64,000 bases of DNA from Sphingobium sp. BYY-5 (GTDB lineage: Bacteria; Pseudomonadota; Alphaproteobacteria; Sphingomonadales; Sphingomonadaceae): assembly GCF_022758885.1 (NCBI RefSeq), contig NZ_JALEBH010000002.1:124001-188000 (forward strand). Reading direction: 5' to 3'. Made by a program: the position numbers and the translations under genes. The notes under the pieces are model-generated. The model was given only the letters and a program-made list of their open reading frames with translations, had not been told where the DNA came from and searched no databases. Position 1 is the stretch's first letter. Every line of letters starts with the position of its first letter. Below, in pieces: positions 58,260 through 64,000 of the stretch.

Positions 58260-59956
58260 GCGACCTGCTCGCCAGTCTCCGCACGATCGTCGGGTCGCGC
58301 CATGTGCTGACCGGCGCGCGGGCGACGGCGCGCTATCGCCATGGCTATCGCACCGGATCGGGTCAGGCGCTGGCGGTGGTGCAGCCGGGCAGTCTGGTCG
58401 AGCAATGGCGCGTGGCCCAGGCCTGCGTCGCTGCCGACATATCGATCATCATGCAGGCGTCGAACACCGGCCTGACCGGCGGATCGACGCCCGACGGCGA
58501 TGATTATCCCGGCGGCTGCGTCATCATCAGCACCACGCGCATTACTGGACTGCACCTGATTCGGGACGGACGCCAGGCGATCTGCCTGCCGGGCACCACG
58601 CTCTACGCGCTGGAAAGGGCATTGGCGCCGCTGGGCCGCGAGCCTCATTCGGTGATCGGCTCCTCCTGCTTTGGCGCGTCGGTGGTGGGCGGTGTGTGCA
58701 ACAATTCGGGCGGGTCGCTGGTGCAGCGCGGGCCGGCCTTCACCCAACTCAGCCTCTACGGCGTCGTGGGTGCGGACGGGGTGCTGCGGTTGGTCAACCA
58801 TTTGGGCGTTGCGCTGGGCGACGATCCCGAAATGATGCTGCACAAGCTGGAATTTAGTGATTTTACGGAAGACGACATAGACGCAGCGGCGGATCGCTGG
58901 GCACATGACCGCGCCTATGCCAGCCATGTGCGCGACATCGACAGCGCGACGCCCGCCCGCTTCAACGCGGACAGCCGCTGCCTGTTCGAAGCGGCGGGAA
59001 GCGCGGATAAGCTGATCGTCTTCGCCGTGCGGCTGGACAGCTTTGCCAAGGAGGAAGGCGCCACCACCTTCTATATCGGCACCAATGATCCGGGTCGGCT
59101 GACGGCGCTTCGTCGTGCCATCCTGGGGGATTTCGCCGTCCTGCCGATCGCCGGCGAATATATGCATCGCGATGCGTTCGACATCGCCGACCGCTATGGC
59201 AAGGACATGTTCGTCGCGATCGAGCGGCTGGGCACCGACAGGCTGCCGGGGCTGTTCGCGCTCAAGGCGCGGGTGGATGCGCTGCCTTTGCTGGGCGACG
59301 GGTTCAGCGACCGGGTGATGCAGCGCATCGGCCGCTTGCTGCCCGATCATCTGCCCGCCGAGATGCGCCATTACAGGGATCGCTTCGAACATCATCTGCT
59401 GCTCAAGATGCCGCAGGCGGCACTGGTGGAAACGCGCGCGCTGTTGTTGGATATATTCTCCGCCGACGATGGCGACTATTTCGAATGCACACCCGCGCTG
59501 GCCGCCAAGGCTTTTCTCCATCGCTTCGTCGCGGCCGGGGCAGCGGTACGTTATCGCGCGGTGCATCGGGATGCGGTCGAAGATATCGTCCCGCTCGACG
59601 TCGCCTTGCCGCGCAATGCGTTGGACTGGCAGGAGGCGCTGCCGCCCGCACTGACGGCGCAGACCGTCCATCGCCTCTATTATGGTCATTTTCTCTGCCA
59701 TGTCTTCCATCAGGATTATATCCTGCGCAAGGGTGTCGATCCGATCGATTTCGAGCATCGCATCTGGGCGCTGCTGGACACGCGCGGAGCGGAATATCCG
59801 GCCGAGCATAATGTCGACCATCTCTACCGGGCCAAGCCCGCTCTGGAGGGATTCTACCGGGGGATCGATCCGCGCAACCAGTGCAATCCGGGCATCGGCC
59901 AAACGACGCGGCAGCGCTTCTGGGGCGACGGGCACGAAGGGGAGCTACTCCGGTGA
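58256..59956 (+). CDS. dld: Quinone-dependent D-lactate dehydrogenase
   Basis: 566 residues from ATG 58256 (MSDLLASLRTIVGSRHVLTG), close to the 571 of E. coli Dld. FAD-binding domain with MQASNTGLTGGSTPDGDDYPG and SSCFGASVVGGVCNNSGGSLVQRGPAFT; the C-terminal membrane-binding part has TFYIGTNDPGRLTALRR, YPAEHNVDHLY and the end NPGIGQTTRQRFW. It oxidises D-lactate to pyruvate at the inner face of the membrane, passing electrons to quinone. Divergent from murQ, whose product is D-lactate, so it completes that pathway. It overlaps the kinase gene by four bases. Confidence 0.95.
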   Translation: MSDLLASLRTIVGSRHVLTGARATARYRHGYRTGSGQALAVVQPGSLVEQWRVAQACVAADISIIMQASNTGLTGGSTPDGDDYPGGCVIISTTRITGLHLIRDGRQAICLPGTTLYALERALAPLGREPHSVIGSSCFGASVVGGVCNNSGGSLVQRGPAFTQLSLYGVVGADGVLRLVNHLGVALGDDPEMMLHKLEFSDFTEDDIDAAADRWAHDRAYASHVRDIDSATPARFNADSRCLFEAAGSADKLIVFAVRLDSFAKEEGATTFYIGTNDPGRLTALRRAILGDFAVLPIAGEYMHRDAFDIADRYGKDMFVAIERLGTDRLPGLFALKARVDALPLLGDGFSDRVMQRIGRLLPDHLPAEMRHYRDRFEHHLLLKMPQAALVETRALLLDIFSADDGDYFECTPALAAKAFLHRFVAAGAAVRYRAVHRDAVEDIVPLDVALPRNALDWQEALPPALTAQTVHRLYYGHFLCHVFHQDYILRKGVDPIDFEHRIWALLDTRGAEYPAEHNVDHLYRAKPALEGFYRGIDPRNQCNPGIGQTTRQRFWGDGHEGELLR

Positions 59957-60816
59957 GCTATTATCTGGGCATCGACGCTGGGGGCAGCCATTGCCGCGTA
60001 AGACTGATCGCAGCCGATGGCGCGGTGATCGGTACAGGAGAGGGGGGTCCCGCCAATGCCCGGATCGGGCTGGAGCCGCTCCATGCAACATTGCGTGCCG
60101 TGTCGGAACAGGCGATTGCCGAAGCCGGATTATCGGGTGAGCAGGTCGCTACGGTCCATGCGGGCATGGGCATCGCCGGCATTTCACGGCCCGGCGTGCG
60201 CGCCGCGCTCCGGAATTTTGCCTTCCCCTTCGCCTCGGTCGCCTACGAGACGGACGCCTTCATCGCCAATCTGGGCGCGCATGGCGGCGCGGACGGGGCG
60301 ATCCTGATCCTGGGTACAGGGAGCATCGCGCAGGTGCGCGCGGGCGGCCGCGACTTCACCATCGGCGGTTATGGTTTCCCCATTTCCGATGAGGGGAGCG
60401 GGGCAGCGCTGGGCCTGAGCGCCATGCGTCATGCACTGCGCGCGCTTGACGGGCGGACGCAGGCGACACCGCTGAGCCGCGCCGTGACCGAGCGGTTCGG
60501 CCATGAAACGGCGCAGGCCGTCGCCTGGATGGATAAGGCCACACCCAGGGACTATGGCAGCTTCGCCCCGCAAGTGATGGACTATGCCGAAGCGGGCGAC
60601 GCCATCGCCCGATCGATCGTGGAGGATGCGGTCCAGCATATCGAGCGCTTCATCGAGACGATCTTCGAACGCGGGGCGAGTCGCTGCACCCTGGTCGGAG
60701 GTCTCGCGCCCCGGATGCAGCCCTGGCTGCGCGCGCGCACCGTCGCGCGGCTCAGTCCGATGCTGGGCGATGCGTTGGACGGCGCGCTCTATCTGGCGGG
60801 CTATCGTCTCAGTTGA
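59953..60816 (+). CDS. BadF/BadG-type sugar kinase, probable MurNAc/GlcNAc kinase
   Basis: 287 residues from GTG 59953, overlapping the dld TGA (GTGA). ASKHA ATPase fold: YLGIDAGGSHCRVRLIA (phosphate 1), HAGMGIAGISRPGVR, DGAILILGTGSIAQVR (phosphate 2), GGYGFPISDEGSGAALGL and LVGGLAPRMQPWL (adenosine). Family members phosphorylate GlcNAc or, as MurK, both MurNAc and GlcNAc at C6. Next to murQ and dld, MurNAc is the likely substrate, giving MurNAc-6-P for MurQ. Confidence 0.88.
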   Translation: MSYYLGIDAGGSHCRVRLIAADGAVIGTGEGGPANARIGLEPLHATLRAVSEQAIAEAGLSGEQVATVHAGMGIAGISRPGVRAALRNFAFPFASVAYETDAFIANLGAHGGADGAILILGTGSIAQVRAGGRDFTIGGYGFPISDEGSGAALGLSAMRHALRALDGRTQATPLSRAVTERFGHETAQAVAWMDKATPRDYGSFAPQVMDYAEAGDAIARSIVEDAVQHIERFIETIFERGASRCTLVGGLAPRMQPWLRARTVARLSPMLGDALDGALYLAGYRLS

Positions 60817-60865
60817 TATAACTGGTTCGCCGGGCATATGATTGAGATAGGATGATAAAATAGCG

Positions 60866-61210
60866 ATGCGACGCCTTGTCGCGATTCTGGTCGCGTCCCT
60901 TGCCGCAACGGCCTCCGCTCAGCCTTCACCCGAATGGCAGGCGGCGGCCGTCGCGCATATCTTGCGCTATAACCGCTATCCCGTCCTCGCGCAGCGCGAG
61001 GGTGTTGAGGGGACCGTGCGTGTCCGCCTGTGCGTCCGGCGCGACGGTAGGCTTGTCTCCGTCGCATTGGAGAAAACGTCGGGTTCTTCGATCCTGGACG
61101 ACGCTGCCATTCAGGCCGTGCGGGCGGCCAATCCCCTGCCAGCCCTGTCCGCGGATGCCGCCGCGGAAAGCTATTTCATCCTTCCCGTCACATACAGGAT
61201 TGCCGAATGA
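60866..61210 (+). CDS. Secreted TonB-C-domain protein without membrane anchor
   Basis: 114 residues: a cleavable-looking signal (MRRLVAILVASLAATASAQ) followed directly by a TonB C-terminal domain (YPVLAQREGVEGTVRVRLCVRRDGRLVSVALEKTSGSSILDDAAIQAVR). Full TonB proteins have an uncleaved N-terminal anchor and a proline-rich spacer, both missing, so it probably cannot transmit energy by itself. It may bind receptor TonB boxes or peptidoglycan in the periplasm. Coupled by ATGA overlap to the next gene. Confidence 0.8.
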   Translation: MRRLVAILVASLAATASAQPSPEWQAAAVAHILRYNRYPVLAQREGVEGTVRVRLCVRRDGRLVSVALEKTSGSSILDDAAIQAVRAANPLPALSADAAAESYFILPVTYRIAE

Positions 61211-61899
61211 ATCTACCGCTGAAGCTGTACTGGTCGATGTCCGCCCTCGCCATTCTTCTGGCGTCTCCGGCCCTGGCCTATGCGCAGGCGGGCAATGTAG
61301 AAGCGACCGACGAGGAGACCATGGCGTTGACTCCCGAAACGCTGAGCGATGCGTTGTCCTGTCGCTCGCATGAGGCGGCCATGGCCTTCGCTTCGGCCCT
61401 GTTCCTTGATGACAAGGCGCCGGACTGGATGCACGAGGCTGAGGAGGAGAAGGATGTAGAAGGCATGATCGGCCTCTACGCCTACAGGCTTTCGCATCCG
61501 GCTTCGCTCCGGGGGGAGGCGGTCGATCGCGTCTATTTCATGAAGGATTGGGTGGTGGCGCTATGGCCGCGCGCCAGGGCGCTGGCGTTTATCCAGGCCC
61601 AGAATCTGGAGCGGGCGCCGATTAAGATGACGGAGCAATATTATCGCTTCGTCGATCCGGAAAGCGGCCCCATGCTCGGTGCGTTCGAACCGACCGGGAA
61701 CGCCACCGCCGCGATGCTGGCGCGGGCTTTCGGGGCGGAACTGCCTCCTACACCGCCCAGTGAGAGCCTGTTCGTCGGGTGCAATTACGCGCCTGCTTCA
61801 GAGGCGAATTTCCTCGAAGCAGCCGGTCAGACCGAAGAGATGATGAACGGCGCCGCACGCGACATCGGCAACGCTGCCGCACCCGATCAACCGCGATAG
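61207..61899 (+). CDS. Secreted protein of unknown function
   Basis: 230 residues with a signal peptide (LYWSMSALAILLASPALAYAQA). The rest is acidic and helical-looking (TLSDALSCRSHEAAMAFASALF, PDWMHEAEEEKDVEGMIGLYAYRL) with one Cys near each end (SCRS, GCNYAP) that could form a disulfide. No family recognised. Its ATG overlaps the stop of the TonB-C-domain gene, so the two are made together. Confidence 0.75.
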   Translation: MNLPLKLYWSMSALAILLASPALAYAQAGNVEATDEETMALTPETLSDALSCRSHEAAMAFASALFLDDKAPDWMHEAEEEKDVEGMIGLYAYRLSHPASLRGEAVDRVYFMKDWVVALWPRARALAFIQAQNLERAPIKMTEQYYRFVDPESGPMLGAFEPTGNATAAMLARAFGAELPPTPPSESLFVGCNYAPASEANFLEAAGQTEEMMNGAARDIGNAAAPDQPR

Positions 61900-61910
61900 G
61901 GACGGATGGT

Positions 61911-62807
61911 CTATGGTTGCGTCACCTGGGGCTGGTAGCGCGCGAAAATTCTGGCGTGGTCGAGCCATGCATCATTCTTCTTCTGCTTTGCGATCCCGTC
62001 CAGCGATGTCGGGCGATCGAGCATCAGGTCGAGTTCGAAATGGCCGGACGGATGCGGGAAGTCGCGCGTGAAGCGGATCAGCGCCTGACGGCTTTCCGCA
62101 TCCAGCGCTGATGTGGGCAGTTTTTTCAAGCGGCGCTCCGCCTCCTTCTGCTGGCGGGGAAATTCGACGGCCGGGTCTTTGTCGTCCGGAATGAAGGCGA
62201 TGAGGCTCGGCATGATCATGCTTTCGAGCAGGGAACGGTTGTCGAGCACGAACCGCAGCCTGGAGACCCGGAGACCGATCAGGTCGGAGGGGTCGCGAAC
62301 ATTGTCTCCCTGAAATTCCGCATCGGCCGCAAAGCTGACATGGCCAAGCCAGGGGCTTTCCAGCGCCACCTCGCGAAGGCTGAGCGTCTTTGCCGCGACA
62401 TCGAACGCGAAATCGAGACGCGCGTCGAAAGGCTTTTGTGTGAGGGCCATCTGGTAGCGGGCGTGGCTGTTGTCGATCTCGTAGGAAAAGCGGATGCCCT
62501 TGGCTTCCACGCGCAGATGAGGGGGGAGCGGCGACAGCTTGCCATCCCACTGGTCGAGCCCCGCCACGGTCAATTGCTCGACTGTCCATGCCTGCCTCGT
62601 GCCGGTCTTGATCCGCATATTGCTGAACAGGCATTGGCCGTCGATCGAACGGACCTTGCTCTGCGGCGTCATGGCATTTTTGAGCAACCCTTCCGACAAT
62701 TGCCTGCAGCTTGGCGGCTTGGGCGGCGTGGCCGTCCCGACCGTAGCCATGGTCGCGATCAACAAACAGGGTATGATCGAAACGCGCACTAAACGTGCTG
62801 GTTGCAT
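61911..62807 (-). CDS. Secreted protein of unknown function
   Basis: 298 residues from ATG 62807 (MQPARLVRVSIIPCLLIATMA); 62828 is an alternative start. Signal peptide, then a body with many strand-like segments (LRVEAKGIRFSYEID, ARLDFAFDVAAKTLSLREVALES, GHFELDLMLDRP) reminiscent of AsmA- or lipid-binding beta-taco repeats, and two Cys (SCRQL, GQCLF). No family recognised with confidence. Convergent with the gene before it at 11 bp. Confidence 0.7.
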   Translation of the reverse strand: MQPARLVRVSIIPCLLIATMATVGTATPPKPPSCRQLSEGLLKNAMTPQSKVRSIDGQCLFSNMRIKTGTRQAWTVEQLTVAGLDQWDGKLSPLPPHLRVEAKGIRFSYEIDNSHARYQMALTQKPFDARLDFAFDVAAKTLSLREVALESPWLGHVSFAADAEFQGDNVRDPSDLIGLRVSRLRFVLDNRSLLESMIMPSLIAFIPDDKDPAVEFPRQQKEAERRLKKLPTSALDAESRQALIRFTRDFPHPSGHFELDLMLDRPTSLDGIAKQKKNDAWLDHARIFARYQPQVTQP

Positions 62808-62925
62808 AGTTTTTCCTCGTCGGGGCATTGCGCTGGTAGACGAGGAAACGCCTTTCTTTCAACCTCTTTACCCCTGCCTTGCGATCCTGAAGATTTCACA
62901 GCCGGTGTGTTGCGGCGTTTCCTGC

Positions 62926-62945
62926 CGAAACGGTCCCCCGTTTCG
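62926..62945. other. Hairpin in the region upstream of the porin gene
   Basis: CGAAACGG-TCCC-CCGTTTCG is a perfect 8-bp stem with a 4-nt loop, between the unknown gene (minus) and the porin gene (plus). It has no T-run. Terminator, operator or leader structure cannot be told apart. Confidence 0.35.
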
Positions 62946-63015
62946 ATCAATCATGACGCTATGTGTCCATCATCCATGCTTTATCGAGCATCGATCCCTC
63001 TAGTCTTTGCCAGTC

Positions 63016-63090
63016 ATGATCTCGAAGCTTCGTTCCGTCCCTGCCCGTCTTCCGATGGCCCGTCTTCCGATGGAAAGTGGGCGCCTGTGA
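63016..63090 (+). CDS. Short frame overlapping the porin start
   Basis: ATG 63016 opens 24 codons (MISKLRSVPARLPMARLPME...) with a basic N-terminus like the n-region of a signal peptide. Its TGA (63088-63090) overlaps the GTG that starts the porin frame. Either a coupled leader peptide or the real N-terminus of the porin separated from it by a frameshift. Confidence 0.35.
   Translation: MISKLRSVPARLPMARLPMESGRL
63044..63073 (+). repeat. 15-bp perfect tandem duplication
   Basis: CCCGTCTTCCGATGG is present twice in direct tandem (63044-63058 and 63059-63073) just before the porin frame. Slippage at such a repeat could change spacing, by a multiple of three, between the upstream ATG and the porin frame. 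Confidence 0.8.
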
Positions 63091-64000
63091 TCCTCGCCGG
63101 GTTACTGCTCGCGGGCGCGGGGCTTCCGGCTGCCGAAGCGGCGAGCGTTGGCCCGATCACGCCGGTCCGTCCCCATTCGCATATCCACGCCGGACAGCAG
63201 ACGCCGGGCGAAGGGCCGATCGTGTTTGACCTGACCTATAGCAGCGACACGATGGGCGTAGTGTCTGGCGGGGTGAAGCGGCGCGTGCGCTATCTCGACA
63301 ATCTCGACCTGGTGCTGGAGGTCGATCTGGAGGATCTGGTCGGTTGGCAAGGGGCTGAAATGCACGTTTATGGCCTGTACAATAACGGCCGGTCCATGTC
63401 GCAGGTCGTGGGCGACGCGCAGATGGTCAGCGAGATCGAGGCCAATGGCAGGGCGGTCAAGCTCTACGAAGCCTGGATCGACCAGATGCTGGCGCCCAAC
63501 CTGTCGCTGCGGGCGGGCATCTACGACCTCAATTCCGAGTTCGACGTGCTGGAAACCGCAACCCTGTTTGTCGGCGGCGCGCACGGCATGGGCAGCGACA
63601 TCGGCATGTCGGGCCGCAACGGTCCCTCCATTTTCCCGGCCACGGGTCTGGCCGCGCGCGCTTTGTATCGCCCGGCGAAGGGATGGACGATCCGTGCGGC
63701 CATTCTTGACGGTATGCCAGGTAATCCGGAGCATCCGTCCCGTACCAGCATCCGGCTGGGCGGCGGCGAGGGCGCGCTGTTGATCGGTGAAGTGGAAGCG
63801 CCCATCGCTGACGGCCGCCTCCTGCTTGGCCATTGGCGCTATACATCCTCCTTCGATCGCTTCGAGGGGACGCATGGCGGCGGCAATGCCGGCTATTATC
63901 TGCGCGGCGAAAAGACATTGATCGAGGATGGCGATAGGCGGGTCGACGGCTTCTTCCGCCTCGGCACCGCAGCCAAACATTATAATATGTTCGACCGGTT
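63087..64000 (+). CDS. OprB-family carbohydrate-selective porin (3' end beyond window)
   Basis: Open frame from GTG 63087 to the right edge, about 304 residues, no stop. A hydrophobic signal (VILAGLLLAGAGLPAAEA) lacks the usual positive n-region; see the frame at 63016. OprB marks: FDLTYSSDTMGVVSGGVKRR, YLDNLDLVLEVDLEDLVGWQGA, LYEAWIDQML, LRAGIYDLNSEFDVLETATLF and MSGRNGPSIFPATGLAARALYRP. It forms a 16-strand outer-membrane channel for sugars. Confidence 0.88.
   Translation, partial: MILAGLLLAGAGLPAAEAASVGPITPVRPHSHIHAGQQTPGEGPIVFDLTYSSDTMGVVSGGVKRRVRYLDNLDLVLEVDLEDLVGWQGAEMHVYGLYNNGRSMSQVVGDAQMVSEIEANGRAVKLYEAWIDQMLAPNLSLRAGIYDLNSEFDVLETATLFVGGAHGMGSDIGMSGRNGPSIFPATGLAARALYRPAKGWTIRAAILDGMPGNPEHPSRTSIRLGGGEGALLIGEVEAPIADGRLLLGHWRYTSSFDRFEGTHGGGNAGYYLRGEKTLIEDGDRRVDGFFRLGTAAKHYNMFDR

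Noticed and set aside
58217..59935. 572-codon minus-strand frame opposite dld
   Set aside because: Dld motifs including both FAD segments are on the plus strand; the reverse frame has no family resemblance.
63102..63980. 292-codon minus-strand frame at the right edge
   Set aside because: The plus-strand frame running off the window carries clear OprB porin motifs; the minus frame does not.
1..64000. tRNA, rRNA or CRISPR features
   Set aside because: I saw no T-loop-like cloverleaf context, rRNA-like stretch or regularly spaced direct repeats outside coding sequence.

Overview
The window looks like chromosome of a sphingomonad (Sphingobium/Novosphingobium/Sphingomonas type). Evidence: high GC; LigF- and LigG-like enzymes of the sphingomonad beta-aryl-ether pathway; three large TonB-dependent receptors with the 'IVVTG' plug start; and several Tat- or Sec-exported catabolic enzymes. 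It contains no rRNA, tRNA, CRISPR array, prophage or intact insertion sequence that I can recognise. It is a chain of catabolic islands, each with its own uptake genes and regulator.

Layout. 0-5 kb: a ligF-ligG-aldehyde dehydrogenase operon, cut by the left edge, diverges from a Nu-class glutathione transferase and a thioesterase; an azoR/hxlR pair follows. 5-19.3 kb: a glycan/aldonate island. A TonB-dependent receptor is flanked by two paralogous ~1010-residue enzymes (two pectate-lyase-like beta-helices fused to a gluconolactonase-like propeller). Nearby are gluconokinase, a FadR-type regulator, a GntP permease, a solo LuxR-type HTH protein and a Tat-exported glucose-fructose-oxidoreductase-like protein. 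Two near-identical 20-bp palindromic boxes precede the receptor gene and the second enzyme gene. 19.3-25 kb: a class II aldolase / lipoprotein binding protein / TonB receptor / flavin monooxygenase operon. 25-28.3 kb: M19 dipeptidase and NhaP antiporter. 28.5-34.8 kb: a GH18-like/CE4/GT2 fusion protein, an AcvB/VirJ-like hydrolase and a two-component system. 34.8-40.9 kb: a D-glutamate module (LysR, DgcN, DgcA, symporter, exported N-acyl-D-amino-acid deacylase). 41-43.8 kb: an exported class V aminotransferase and an exported nucleoside hydrolase. 43.9-45.3 kb: a graveyard of four truncated genes. 45.4-60.8 kb: a peptidoglycan-salvage island (TonB receptor, penicillin-acylase-family protein, DacB, two serine hydrolases, AmpG-like permease, GntR regulator, MurQ, D-lactate dehydrogenase, BadF-type sugar kinase). 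60.9-64 kb: a TonB-C-domain protein, two unknown proteins and an OprB-type porin cut by the right edge.

How the genes fit together. In the second island, the exported oxidoreductase and the propeller domains could supply gluconate or another aldonate, GntP could import it and gluconokinase could send it to the Entner-Doudoroff route. In the salvage island, imported MurNAc would be phosphorylated by the BadF-type kinase and split by MurQ into GlcNAc-6-P and D-lactate; the adjacent quinone-type D-lactate dehydrogenase would oxidise the D-lactate. The D-glutamate module, DacB and the M19 dipeptidase suggest that this stretch of chromosome is rich in functions for cell-wall-derived nutrients. All assignments come from reading motifs and family resemblance by eye; no database search was run.
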